A stretch of 58,331 nt of DNA from Pseudomonas gingeri. Its GTDB lineage: Bacteria; Pseudomonadota; Gammaproteobacteria; Pseudomonadales; Pseudomonadaceae. The translations under genes were made by a program, and so were the position numbers. Positions 18,110-26,400 of the stretch are shown in pieces. Position 1 is the stretch's first letter; the number at the start of each line of letters is the position of its first letter. Under the pieces are notes generated by a model, which did no database searches, had not been told where the DNA came from, and saw only the letters and a program-made list of their open reading frames with translations. The stretch is taken from NCBI RefSeq assembly GCF_013386165.1, contig NZ_JACAOS010000023.1, positions 1 to 58,331 of the forward strand, in the 5' to 3' direction.

Positions 18110-18232
18110 CTAGCAAGCACCCATGCCCAGCTGCATCAAGGCCAGGCCGCCCTGGTGCCAACCCCACCAGGACAGTGCCAGCAGCAAGGCGATTACCGCC
18201 AAGGCCAGCAGCCGCGACCAGAATGCACTCAT
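18110..18232 (-). CDS. 40-aa single-helix membrane protein
   Basis: A 40-residue product: MSAFWSRLLALAVIALLLAL, then SWWGWHQGGLALMQLGMGAC. It has one strong transmembrane helix followed by a Trp/Gly-rich tail ending in Cys. Its ATG overlaps the MFS stop as ATGA (18229-18232), which implies translational coupling and supports a real gene. The C-terminal Cys next to an exported peroxidase is curious. No family is recognised; it may be an accessory peptide of the pump. Confidence 0.65.
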   Translation of the reverse strand: MSAFWSRLLALAVIALLLALSWWGWHQGGLALMQLGMGAC

Positions 18233-19437
18233 GCCAGGCCTGCCTGTGCCTGTAACCGCGCCACAGGCCGCTCACGCACCGGCCAGTTCAAAGCGGCGGC
18301 AAGCAGGCTTAGAAGGATGGAAACCTGCCAGATCAAGTCGTAGCTGCCGGTACGGTCATACACCACCCCGCCGAGCCAGCCACCGAGGAATGCCCCCAAC
18401 TGATGGAACAGGAACACGATCCCACCGAGCATGGAGAGATTTCGCACCCCGAACAGCGTCGCCACGGTGCCGTTGGTCAGGGGTACCGTCGATAGCCAGA
18501 GAAAGCCCATCGCCATGCCGAACAGGTAAGCGCTGAACTGCGTGACCGGCACCCAGAGAAACACCGCGATCACCACCGCCCGCGCCAGGTAGAGGGCGGT
18601 CAGCAGGCGCGGCTTGGAGATCCGCCCGCCGAGCCAGCCGGCGGTGTAGGTCCCGAAGATATTGAACAGGCCGATCAGCGCCAACACCGTGGTGCCGACG
18701 GTGGCCGGCAGATGCTGGTCCACCAGGTAGGCCGGCAGGTGCACGCCGATGAACACCACCTGGAAACCGCAGACAAAAAAGCCGAATGCCAGCAGCCAGA
18801 AACCGGAATGGGAACAGGCCTCACGCAGCGCTTCGGAGAGGGTCTGCTCACCCTCGAGCTTGGGCAGCGGCTTGTCCTTGAGCAGGCCCACCAGCGGCAC
18901 GATCAGCGCCACCAGCACGCCCAGCACCAGCAACGCCGTCGACCAGCCGAGCCAGCCGATCAGGCCCAGGGTGCCCGGCAGCATGGCGAACTGGCCGAAG
19001 GAGCCGGCAGCACTGGCGATGCCCATGGCCATGCTGCGTTTCTCCGGCGGCACGGCACGCCCGACCACGCCGAGGATCACCGAGAACGAGGTCCCCGACA
19101 GGCCGATACCGATCAGCAGGCCGGCACTCAGGGACAGGGTCAGCGCAGAGTCGGACAGGCCCATGCAGAACAGTCCGACGGCGTACAGCACACCACCGAT
19201 CACCACCACTTTGGCCGCACCGAAGCGATCGGCCAGGGCTCCGGTGAATGGCTGGGCCAGCCCCCAGATCAGGTTCTGCAAGGCGATGGCAAAGGCAAAC
19301 ACCTCGCGCCCCCAACCGAACTGCGCACTCATGGGCGGCAGGAACAGCCCGAAACCGTGCCGAATACCCAGGGACAGCGCCAGGATCAGCGCGCTCCCGA
19401 GCAAAATCCAGCCACTGGCACGCCACATCGATGTCAT
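18229..19437 (-). CDS. MFS transporter (monocarboxylate-porter-like)
   Basis: A 402-residue inner-membrane protein with twelve helices. The N-terminus GSALILALSLGIRHGFGLFLPP and motif A-like GALADRFGAAKVVV resemble the OFA/MCP branch of MFS. It likely exports or imports a small organic acid or toxicant. Start ATG at 19437 has GGGGAG eight bases upstream. It follows marR by 51 bp on the same strand, with a perfect palindrome between them. P. aeruginosa has the same order of marR, MFS, gpx and fadL from memory. Confidence 0.88.
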   Translation of the reverse strand: MTSMWRASGWILLGSALILALSLGIRHGFGLFLPPMSAQFGWGREVFAFAIALQNLIWGLAQPFTGALADRFGAAKVVVIGGVLYAVGLFCMGLSDSALTLSLSAGLLIGIGLSGTSFSVILGVVGRAVPPEKRSMAMGIASAAGSFGQFAMLPGTLGLIGWLGWSTALLVLGVLVALIVPLVGLLKDKPLPKLEGEQTLSEALREACSHSGFWLLAFGFFVCGFQVVFIGVHLPAYLVDQHLPATVGTTVLALIGLFNIFGTYTAGWLGGRISKPRLLTALYLARAVVIAVFLWVPVTQFSAYLFGMAMGFLWLSTVPLTNGTVATLFGVRNLSMLGGIVFLFHQLGAFLGGWLGGVVYDRTGSYDLIWQVSILLSLLAAALNWPVRERPVARLQAQAGLA

Positions 19438-19451
19438 TATTGTTCTCCCCT

Positions 19452-19469
19452 AACGGGTATATACCCGTT
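19452..19469. promoter_or_regulatory. MarR-type palindromic operator upstream of MFS gene
   Basis: AACGGGTATATACCCGTT is a perfect 18-bp palindrome located 15 bp before the MFS start. Half of it is repeated at the marR start (19911-19923), so the MarR protein at 19489 is the obvious ligand. Confidence 0.85.
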
Positions 19470-19488
19470 TTATTCAAATAAACGGCGA

Positions 19489-19902
19489 TTACCCGCCGCT
19501 TGCCAACTCTTCCAACAAGGCCACCAGTGCCGCCCGCTTTTCATCGCCCAGGCGGTTGGCCAGACGTTGCTGCGCGGCTTCCCATGCAGGCTCGGCGGCC
19601 AACAGCCGTTCGTTCCCGGCGTCGGTGAGCCGGACCAGGCGGTTACGTTGGTCGACACCTTCGGTCAAGGCTACAAGGCCGTCGCACTCCAACACCCGCA
19701 AGTTGCGCCCCAGGGTGCTGCGATCCAGGCCCATGGCTTCGGCCAGGCTGGAAATGCTCGGCTGGTCCAGACGCTTGAGGTTGCACAGCAGAGAATACTG
19801 GGCAACGTTGATCCCGAAGCCGTCGAGAGCGCCGTCGTAATGCCTGCTGACGCCACGAGCGGCGCGACGCAGGCTGATGCATAAACAATCGGTGGATAAC
19901 AT
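19489..19902 (-). CDS. MarR-family repressor
   Basis: A 137-residue winged-helix regulator. The DNA-binding region is about 30-100: QYSLLCNLKRL, then the recognition helix around SSLAEAMGLDRSTLGRNLRVLE and the wing DQRNRLVRLTDAGNERL. The N-terminus carries a Cys pair (DCLC), which could make it redox responsive, in keeping with the downstream peroxidase. ATG 19902 is chosen; a GTG at 19926 would add eight residues. Neither start has a clear Shine-Dalgarno because the operator covers that region, so expression may be leaderless or low. Confidence 0.87.
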   Translation of the reverse strand: MLSTDCLCISLRRAARGVSRHYDGALDGFGINVAQYSLLCNLKRLDQPSISSLAEAMGLDRSTLGRNLRVLECDGLVALTEGVDQRNRLVRLTDAGNERLLAAEPAWEAAQQRLANRLGDEKRAALVALLEELASGG

Positions 19903-19923
19903 CGCGTGTGTATATACCCGTAA
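19903..19923. promoter_or_regulatory. second MarR operator at the marR start
   Basis: TATATACCCGTAA at 19911-19923 matches one half of the perfect palindrome at 19452-19469. The other half is degenerate (GCGTGTG). It abuts the marR start codon, which suggests autorepression. Confidence 0.65.
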
Positions 19924-19984
19924 CACAGTGAAAACAAGTCGGGCCGCCGCATCGCAGCAATGAGACCCTTGAATCCAGCGGCGC

Positions 19985-20139
19985 CTATCCGGACGCCATC
20001 GCCAGCAAGCCGGCTCCTACAAATTTGTGTTTCACCACAAAAATGGCGTCGATCCCAGACTTCTACAAATTTGTGTTTCACCACAAAAATGGCGTTGAGC
20101 CCAAGTTTCTGTAGGAGCCAGCTTGCTGGCGATGGCATT
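19985..20139. repeat. REP pair with duplicated 46-bp linker
   Basis: A REP at about 19993-20020 and its inverted partner at about 20110-20138 flank two tandem 46-bp units starting at 20018 and 20064. Each unit carries TTGTGTTTCACCACAA, the reverse complement of the linker found in the REPINs at 1-150 and 8720-8906. It sits between marR and the end of the cob operon. Confidence 0.85.
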
Positions 20140-20160
20140 GGCAAGATCAGCGAAGACCCA

Positions 20161-20898
20161 TCAGACCAACGCCAACCCCACCAGCACCAGCATTTCCAGC
20201 AACTCCAGCAACGCCCCCGCCGTATCGCCCGTGGTGCCGCCCAATCGCCGCATCATCAACTGTCGCAACCAGCAGAAGCCCAGCGCCGCCAGCCCTAAAG
20301 CCCAGGCGCCCTTGAAACCGGCCAGCACTCCACAGAACAGCGCGCTCGCCAGCAATACAGTCCAACCTGCCCGGCGCGGCAGATGATCGGCCAACGCCTG
20401 CCCCAAGCCACCGGCACGCACATAAGGCGTGGTCAGGAACAACCCGAGCAAGGCGCTACGGCCGGTCAGCGGCACAATCCACAACACAAGCGTCTGCTGT
20501 TGCTCGATCAACGCCAGCAAGGCACAGAACTTCAACAACAACACCAGCACCAAGGTGACCACGGCAATCGGCCCGCTGCGCGGGTCCTTCATGATCAGCA
20601 AGGTCCGCTCACGGTCGCCGAAGCCGCCCAGCCAGGCATCCGCGCTGTCGGCCAGGCCATCCAGATGCAGGCCGCCGCTGAGCAGCACCCAAGCCGTCAG
20701 CAGCAGCGCGGCATGGAGCAACAACGGCGCTCCCGCCAACATCCAATCAAGGGCATAAAGCACGGCACCAAAGAGCAACCCCACCAACGGATAACAGAGC
20801 AACGAACGCCCCATTTCCCGAGGCTCCGGCATCCCCGGCAAGCGAATCGGCAGGCTGCTGAGAAACTGCAAGGCGATCCAGAACGGCTCGCGATTCAC
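20161..20898 (-). CDS. cobS: adenosylcobinamide-GDP ribazoletransferase (cobalamin synthase)
   Basis: A 245-residue inner-membrane enzyme that joins adenosylcobinamide-GDP to alpha-ribazole (phosphate), the final assembly step of cobalamin. It has five to seven hydrophobic helices. Family motifs are visible: LQFLSSLPIRLP near the start, GGLHLDGLADSADAWLGG at about 75-92, and MKDPRSGPIAV. Called cobV in older Pseudomonas naming. It is the last gene of the cob operon; its ATG overlaps the cobC stop by 4 bp (20895-20898). Confidence 0.95.
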   Translation of the reverse strand: MNREPFWIALQFLSSLPIRLPGMPEPREMGRSLLCYPLVGLLFGAVLYALDWMLAGAPLLLHAALLLTAWVLLSGGLHLDGLADSADAWLGGFGDRERTLLIMKDPRSGPIAVVTLVLVLLLKFCALLALIEQQQTLVLWIVPLTGRSALLGLFLTTPYVRAGGLGQALADHLPRRAGWTVLLASALFCGVLAGFKGAWALGLAALGFCWLRQLMMRRLGGTTGDTAGALLELLEMLVLVGLALV

Positions 20899-21470
20899 GG
20901 CGCTTCCCTCAGCCCATCGTCAGTCGCTACCTGCAAGGCAAACAAGGCGCCATGGGCCACCTCGACCTGCAACAACTGCTCACGCGGCAACCCGCGGGCC
21001 TGGGCCAGCAAGACCTTCATCACCCCGCCATGGCTGATCAGCAACACGCGCTGGCCGGCATAGCGCTGCCGCAAACGCGACACCGCCGCCAACACCCGCG
21101 CGGCGAAGCGTTCCACCGGTTCGCCGTCAGGCGGTGTGAAACCATAGGGATCGGACCAGAAGCGTCCCAAATCGTCGGAATCCGTCTCCATCAACGCGGC
21201 CGCGCTCTGCCCTTCCCAGGCACCGAAATGCAACTCCCGCAGGTCGTGCTCGATCTCCACCGGCAGCCCCAGGCTCGCGCCCAGCTCTTCGGCAAAGCGG
21301 GCACAACGCTGCAAGGGCGAACTGATCACCCGGTCCCAGGGCCCTTGCTCTGCCACACCAGCGCGCATCTGCTCCCAGCCCTTGAGCGTCAAGGCATCGT
21401 CCAGGCTACCGCGCAAGCCGCCACCCAGTTCGGTTTCACCGTGACGCAGCAGGTCCAGGCGCAAGGTCAT
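20895..21470 (-). CDS. cobC: alpha-ribazole-5'-phosphate phosphatase
   Basis: A 191-residue cytoplasmic histidine phosphatase. The RHG motif is R9-H10-G11 (LLRHGETELGG), and the second catalytic His is in LISHGGVMKVLL. It removes phosphate from alpha-ribazole phosphate or from adenosylcobalamin 5'-phosphate. Its position between cobT and cobS, with ATGA overlaps on both sides, fixes its role in nucleotide-loop assembly. Confidence 0.92.
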   Translation of the reverse strand: MTLRLDLLRHGETELGGGLRGSLDDALTLKGWEQMRAGVAEQGPWDRVISSPLQRCARFAEELGASLGLPVEIEHDLRELHFGAWEGQSAAALMETDSDDLGRFWSDPYGFTPPDGEPVERFAARVLAAVSRLRQRYAGQRVLLISHGGVMKVLLAQARGLPREQLLQVEVAHGALFALQVATDDGLREAP

Positions 21471-22522
21471 GCCGGGCGATCAGCCACGGCCGCCTCGGCA
21501 AAGGTCGCCATCTGCCCGTGCAGGTCACAGGCCAGGCGTACCAACGGCACCGCCAACGCCGCGCCGCTGCCCTCGCCCAGACGCAGGCCCAGGTCGAGCA
21601 ATGGCTCGGCCAGCAAGCTCTCCAGAACATGCCGATGCCCACGTTCGGCACCCCGATGGGCGAAGATCAGCCACTGCCGACACTCGGGATTCAAACGCAC
21701 CGCGACCATCGCCGCCACGGTGCAGATAAAGCCGTCGACCAGTGCCGCCACGCCTTCCTGGGCACAGGCCACATAAGCCCCGGCCAGAGCCGCGATCTCG
21801 AAGCCACCCAAACGGAACAAGGCCTGCAACGGATCGTCGGTGTGCTCGGCGTGCAGCGCCAACGCTCGCTCGATCACCTGGGCCTTATGGCTCACGCCGG
21901 CCGGATCAAGCCCGGTGCCGGGACCGGCCAACAACGCCGCCGGGCATTTCAACAGCGCACAGGCCACGGCACTGGCCGAGGCGGTGTTGCCGATGCCCAT
22001 TTCGCCGCCGATAAACAATTCAGTCCCGGCCGCCAGCGCGCGCCGCACGCTGTCACGTCCGGCTTCCAGCGCCAGACGGCCCTGGGCTTCGGTCATGGCC
22101 GGGCCCTGGGCAAAGTTCGCGGTACCGGCACCGATCTGCAGATGACGCACACCCGGCAGATTGAGCATCGGCGTCACAGTGCCGAGGTCGTTGACATCCA
22201 ACTGCGCGCCCAGCTGCCGCGCCAGCACACTGATCGCCGCGCCGCCACCGACGAAGTTGGCGAGCATCTGCCCGGTCACTTCCTGGGGATACGCCGAAAC
22301 CCCTTCGGCCACCACGCCATGGTCACCGGCAAAAATCGCGATCCACAGGGTGTCGACCCGCGGCTTGAGCCGACCCTGCAAACCTGCCAGTTGCACCGCG
22401 ACCTGCTCCAGCTGGCCCAGGGAGCCGGTGGGTTTGGTCAGTTGTTGCTGACGTTCGAATGCCGCGCCTTGCGCCTGCAGATCAATCGCCTTGCACGGGT
22501 TCAGCCACCACGATTCACTCAT
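21467..22522 (-). CDS. cobT: nicotinate-nucleotide--dimethylbenzimidazole phosphoribosyltransferase
   Basis: A 351-residue enzyme that makes alpha-ribazole phosphate from dimethylbenzimidazole, the product of BluB in the same operon. Motifs: KPTGSLGQLEQ near residue 30, GGEMGIGNTASASA in the middle, and LRLGEGSGAA, whose Glu falls at residue 317, the same number as the catalytic Glu of Salmonella CobT. The ATG at 22522 overlaps the cobU stop by 4 bp; the frame is open to 22609 but that lies inside cobU. Confidence 0.95.
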   Translation of the reverse strand: MSESWWLNPCKAIDLQAQGAAFERQQQLTKPTGSLGQLEQVAVQLAGLQGRLKPRVDTLWIAIFAGDHGVVAEGVSAYPQEVTGQMLANFVGGGAAISVLARQLGAQLDVNDLGTVTPMLNLPGVRHLQIGAGTANFAQGPAMTEAQGRLALEAGRDSVRRALAAGTELFIGGEMGIGNTASASAVACALLKCPAALLAGPGTGLDPAGVSHKAQVIERALALHAEHTDDPLQALFRLGGFEIAALAGAYVACAQEGVAALVDGFICTVAAMVAVRLNPECRQWLIFAHRGAERGHRHVLESLLAEPLLDLGLRLGEGSGAALAVPLVRLACDLHGQMATFAEAAVADRPA

Positions 22523-23040
22523 AACGCAGTTCCTTTCAAAGTCAGGGGCAAACCGGCGACTGTCAGCACCACACGCTGACAACGCTCGGCCAGAGCTTGA
22601 TGTAGCCAACCGGCTTCATCGACATAACGGCGAGTCAATTCGCCCAGCGGGACGATACCCAGACCGGTTTCGTTGCTGACAAAAATAATTTCTCCCGGCA
22701 ACTGCGCAAGGCTCAGCAACAGGGCTTCGCGCTCGAGCTGCAGACGCTCGGCGTCGTCCAGCATCAACAGATTGGTCAGCCACAGGGTCAGGCAATCCAC
22801 CAACAGGCAGGCGTCGGTCGCCGCGTTCTCACGCAGGACCCGGGCCAGCGCCAGCGGTTCTTCGATCAACTGCCAGTGGGCCGGGCGCCGCTGGCGATGC
22901 AGGGCAACCCGCTCGTTCAATTCGCCGTCCAGCGGCTGGCTGGTGGCGATGTAAGTCACCGGCAGCGCACTTTCCGCCGCCAGGCGTTCAGCCAGGCGAC
23001 TCTTGCCGGAGCGGGCACCGCCGAGGATCAGTTGCAACAT
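22519..23040 (-). CDS. cobU: bifunctional adenosylcobinamide kinase / adenosylcobinamide-phosphate guanylyltransferase
   Basis: A 173-residue cytoplasmic enzyme (cobP in older Pseudomonas naming). The P-loop is GGARSGKS at residues 7-14, the expected nucleotide-binding motif, and the region around VALHRQRRPAHWQ contains the His that carries GMP in this family. IIFVSNETGLGIVPLG is a conserved signature. It phosphorylates and then guanylylates adenosylcobinamide before CobS. It starts 15 bp after the cobQ stop and overlaps cobT by 4 bp. Confidence 0.95.
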   Translation of the reverse strand: MLQLILGGARSGKSRLAERLAAESALPVTYIATSQPLDGELNERVALHRQRRPAHWQLIEEPLALARVLRENAATDACLLVDCLTLWLTNLLMLDDAERLQLEREALLLSLAQLPGEIIFVSNETGLGIVPLGELTRRYVDEAGWLHQALAERCQRVVLTVAGLPLTLKGTAL

Positions 23041-23055
23041 GGTAGACAGATATCC

Positions 23056-24510
23056 TTATTCAAGACCGCACAGCTGGCGCAGGCGATCGGTATCCAGATG
23101 TTTTTCCACCAGGTCGGCCAGGCGCTCGATGTCACGCTCGCGCAGGGCGTGATAATCGACCTCCTGCACCTGCGCCAAACCGGCCCAGCGCAGCAGCGCA
23201 CTGCACGCCCGAGGCGATTCGAACAAACCATGCAGGTAAGTCCCGAGCACTTGTCCGTCGGCACTTTGAGCACCGTCGCAACGACCATCGTCTAGGTGCA
23301 CGGCCGGCTGTTCCAGCGCCGCGCCGACGGTCACTCCGGCATGGATCTCATAACCGCTGACCTCGGCGTCTTCCAGGGACAGGCGACCGCGCACATTACG
23401 CAATTGTTTTTCCTGTTCAAGCTCGGTGCTCAGGGCCAGCAGCCCGAACCCGGCACTGGAACCCGGCGGCCCTTCCAGCCCGAGGGGATCATGCACCTGC
23501 TCACCGAGCATCTGCAGACCGCCACAGATCCCCAGCACCTTGCCGCCATAACGCAGATGACGGTTGATCGCCGTGTCCCAGCCCTGCTGGCGCAGATAGG
23601 CCAGGTCGCTGCGCACGCTCTTGGAGCCGGGCAGGATAATCAGGTCCGCGGGCGGAATGGCCTGGCCAGGCGCGATAAATTGCAGGTCGACCTGCGGGTG
23701 CAGGCGCAAGGGATCGAAATCAGTATGGTTGCTGATGCGCGGCAGCACCGGCACCACCACGTTCAGCACCTGGTCGGCCTTATCGGCCTGGCGTTGGTCG
23801 AGACCGTCCTCGGCCTCCAGATGCAGGTCCAGCACATAAGGCAGCACGCCAATCACCGGCTTGCCGGTGCGCTGCTCCAACCAATCCAAGCCGGGCTGCA
23901 ACAGCGCGAGATCGCCGCGAAAACGGTTGATGATAAAGCCCTTGACCCGCGCCTGCTCGCTGGGCGACAGCAGTTCCAGGGTGCCCACCAGATGGGCGAA
24001 CACCCCGCCTCGATTGATATCGGCAATCAACAGCACCGGGCAGTCCACCGCCTCGGCAAAACCCATGTTGGCGATATCCCCGGCGCGCAGATTGATCTCC
24101 GCCGGCGACCCCGCGCCTTCGACCATCACCACCGGATAGGCGGCGCTCAGGCGTTGGTGCGAGGCCAGCACCGCCTGCATGGCGATGGCTTTGTAGTCGT
24201 GATAGGCGACGGCATTCATGCTGGTCACCGCACGGCCGTGGATGATCACCTGGGCGCCAGTGTCGCTGTTGGGCTTGAGCAACACCGGGTTCATGTCGGT
24301 GTGCGGCGCCAGCCCGGCCGCCTGGGCCTGGACCGCCTGGGCCCGGCCGATCTCGCCGCCGTCGGCGGTCACCGCGCTGTTGAGCGCCATATTCTGCGGC
24401 TTGAACGGCACCACCCGCACGCCCTGACGGGTCAGCCAGCGGCAGAGTGCGGTCACCAGCGTACTTTTGCCGGCATCGGAGGTGGTGCCTTGCACCATCA
24501 GGGTGGTCAT
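23056..24510 (-). CDS. cobQ: adenosylcobyric acid synthase (glutamine-hydrolysing)
   Basis: A 484-residue enzyme that amidates the b, d, e and g carboxylates of adenosylcobyrinate a,c-diamide. The N-terminal dethiobiotin-synthetase-like ATPase has the loop VQGTTSDAGKSTL. The C-terminal class I glutaminase-like domain has its nucleophile C329 in VLGICGGLQMLG. LPGSKSVRSDLAYLR is a further signature. The ATG at 24510 overlaps the cobD stop by 4 bp; the longer open frame up to 24558 is inside cobD. Confidence 0.95.
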   Translation of the reverse strand: MTTLMVQGTTSDAGKSTLVTALCRWLTRQGVRVVPFKPQNMALNSAVTADGGEIGRAQAVQAQAAGLAPHTDMNPVLLKPNSDTGAQVIIHGRAVTSMNAVAYHDYKAIAMQAVLASHQRLSAAYPVVMVEGAGSPAEINLRAGDIANMGFAEAVDCPVLLIADINRGGVFAHLVGTLELLSPSEQARVKGFIINRFRGDLALLQPGLDWLEQRTGKPVIGVLPYVLDLHLEAEDGLDQRQADKADQVLNVVVPVLPRISNHTDFDPLRLHPQVDLQFIAPGQAIPPADLIILPGSKSVRSDLAYLRQQGWDTAINRHLRYGGKVLGICGGLQMLGEQVHDPLGLEGPPGSSAGFGLLALSTELEQEKQLRNVRGRLSLEDAEVSGYEIHAGVTVGAALEQPAVHLDDGRCDGAQSADGQVLGTYLHGLFESPRACSALLRWAGLAQVQEVDYHALRERDIERLADLVEKHLDTDRLRQLCGLE

Positions 24511-25499
24511 GCCAACTCCCCGGCAAACGCCGACAGCGCCTGCTCCAGACGCAGCCAATCGGCTTCATTGGCCGGCAGACCGAAGCGCAGGCTACTGTTC
24601 TGGGCAAACAAGCGCAGCAGAATGCCCCGGCCAGCCATGAACTCATGCAACGCCTCGGCCCGGGACGTCACTAGCCACTGGAACAACGTGCAACCGCCCT
24701 GGGGCGCCAGGCCGAAACGCGTCAGCAATTCCACCAGGCGCTGACTGGCCTGTTCGCTGCGCACCCGCTGGCGCTCATGGCCGGCGGTGTCGGCGAGGCA
24801 CACCTGCCCGAGTACCCGCGTCGGCCCACTGACCGCCCAGGGACCAACCTGTTCGGCCAGCAACTTGAGCAACTGGGCTTCAGCCAGGACAAAGCCCAGG
24901 CGTACGCCGGCCAGGCCGAAAAACTTGCCGAACGAGCGCAGCACAATCAGCCCGACCTTGTGGCTGTGGGCGGCCAGGCTACGCTGTGGCGTGTTGTCCA
25001 TGAACGCTTCGTCCACCACCAGCCAGCCACCGCGCTGGGCCAGGCGGCCATGCCACTCCAGCAACTGCTCCGGGGCCAGGCTCAGGCCCGTGGGATTGTT
25101 CGGATTGACCACCACCAGCACATCAAGACTATCTAGAAAAAAGTCGACTTCGTGCTCCAGCACTTCGCGCACGATGTAGCCGTTGCGCCGCCAGGCTTCG
25201 GCGTGTTCGGCGTAACAGGGCGACAGCACACCGACCTTGCCGGAACGACGCAGGCGCGGCAACAACTGGATCGCCGCCTGGGAACCGGGCACCGGCAACA
25301 CCAGGGGCGCGCCGTAATAGGTGCAGGCGGCCTGTTCCAGGCCGTCATCGGTTTCCGGCAGGCGCGCCCAGGCACGCTCGGGGATCGGCGGGATCGGCCA
25401 AGGCCAGGGCGCGAGGCCACTGGACAGGTCCAGCCAATCGGCTTCGGCAATCCCGTAGTGCTCCACCGCCTTGCGCAAGCGCCCACCATGCTCAAGCAT
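24507..25499 (-). CDS. cobD: threonine-phosphate decarboxylase (aminopropanol linker)
   Basis: A 330-residue fold-type I PLP enzyme making (R)-1-amino-2-propanol phosphate for attachment to adenosylcobyrate. The Schiff-base Lys is K192 in SFGKFFGLAGVRLGF. N-terminal HGGRLRKAVEHYG and VVNPNNPTGLSL are typical of the CobD/CobC group within the histidinol-phosphate aminotransferase family. In Pseudomonas literature this gene is also called cobC. It overlaps cbiB by 8 bp upstream and cobQ by 4 bp downstream. Confidence 0.92.
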   Translation of the reverse strand: MLEHGGRLRKAVEHYGIAEADWLDLSSGLAPWPWPIPPIPERAWARLPETDDGLEQAACTYYGAPLVLPVPGSQAAIQLLPRLRRSGKVGVLSPCYAEHAEAWRRNGYIVREVLEHEVDFFLDSLDVLVVVNPNNPTGLSLAPEQLLEWHGRLAQRGGWLVVDEAFMDNTPQRSLAAHSHKVGLIVLRSFGKFFGLAGVRLGFVLAEAQLLKLLAEQVGPWAVSGPTRVLGQVCLADTAGHERQRVRSEQASQRLVELLTRFGLAPQGGCTLFQWLVTSRAEALHEFMAGRGILLRLFAQNSSLRFGLPANEADWLRLEQALSAFAGELA

Positions 25500-26400
25500 A
25501 AATCTCAGCTCCCAGACAGAGAATCAGCAACCACAACCACACACCCCGTTGCACCAACTGCCAGCCACGGTCGATGGAGTCGGCCGTGGCCGGCTCCCCC
25601 TCGCCCAGCTGTGGGCGTTGATGCACTTCACCGTGATAAATCGCCGCCCCGCCCAACTCGACCCCCAGCGCACCGGCGCCGGCCGCCATCACCGGCCCGG
25701 CATTCGGGCTGTCCCAGGTCGGTCCCTGGCGGCGCCAGCATTGCAGTGCCAAGCCGGTCTTGCCAAGCAAGGCGTAGGTCAGCGCCACCAAGCGTGCAGG
25801 AATATAGTTCAAGACATCGTCGATCCGCGCCGCCGCCCAGCCAAAACGCTCGAAACGCTCGTTGCGATAACCCCACATGGCGTCCAGGGTATTGCTCAAG
25901 CGATACAGGACCACGCCGGGCGCGCCGGCCACGACAAACCAGAACAAGGCGGCGAACACCGCGTCGCTGCCATTTTCCAGGACCGACTCGGTGGCCGCAC
26001 GGGCCACTTCGGTGTGATCGAGCTCCGTGGTCTGGCGGCTGACCAGATAGCTCACCCGCTGGCGTGCACGATCCAGGTCATCACTGCGCAACGCCTGGGC
26101 CACCGGAATGACGTGCTCGCCGAGGCTGCGCAGGCCGAGGGCACAATAGAGCGCGAGGATTTCGACGAGCCAACCGACATAGGGCGCCCACGACAAGGCC
26201 GTGGCCAGGAGAGTCAGCGGCAGCACCGCGAGCACCCAGGCGGTGACCCCGTGACTGCGCCAACCGCGCCCGCCGGCATTGAAACGTTGTTCGATACGGT
26301 CCGCCAGACGGCCGAACGCCACCAGCGGATGCCAGCGTTTGGGTTCGCCCAGCAGCGCATCCAGCGCAACCCCGGCGACACTCAACAACGCCACACTCAT
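25492..26400 (-). CDS. cbiB: adenosylcobinamide-phosphate synthase
   Basis: A 302-residue inner-membrane enzyme (CobD in aerobic-pathway naming) that couples the aminopropanol arm to adenosylcobyrate. The N-terminus VALDALLGEPKRWHPLVAFGR is the family signature (D-x2-GDP/EP-x-HPV-like), and RDGPTWDSPNAGPVMAA-like residues occur late in the chain. Four or more hydrophobic helices are seen. The ATG at 26400 overlaps the bluB stop by 4 bp. Confidence 0.93.
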   Translation of the reverse strand: MSVALLSVAGVALDALLGEPKRWHPLVAFGRLADRIEQRFNAGGRGWRSHGVTAWVLAVLPLTLLATALSWAPYVGWLVEILALYCALGLRSLGEHVIPVAQALRSDDLDRARQRVSYLVSRQTTELDHTEVARAATESVLENGSDAVFAALFWFVVAGAPGVVLYRLSNTLDAMWGYRNERFERFGWAAARIDDVLNYIPARLVALTYALLGKTGLALQCWRRQGPTWDSPNAGPVMAAGAGALGVELGGAAIYHGEVHQRPQLGEGEPATADSIDRGWQLVQRGVWLWLLILCLGAEIYA

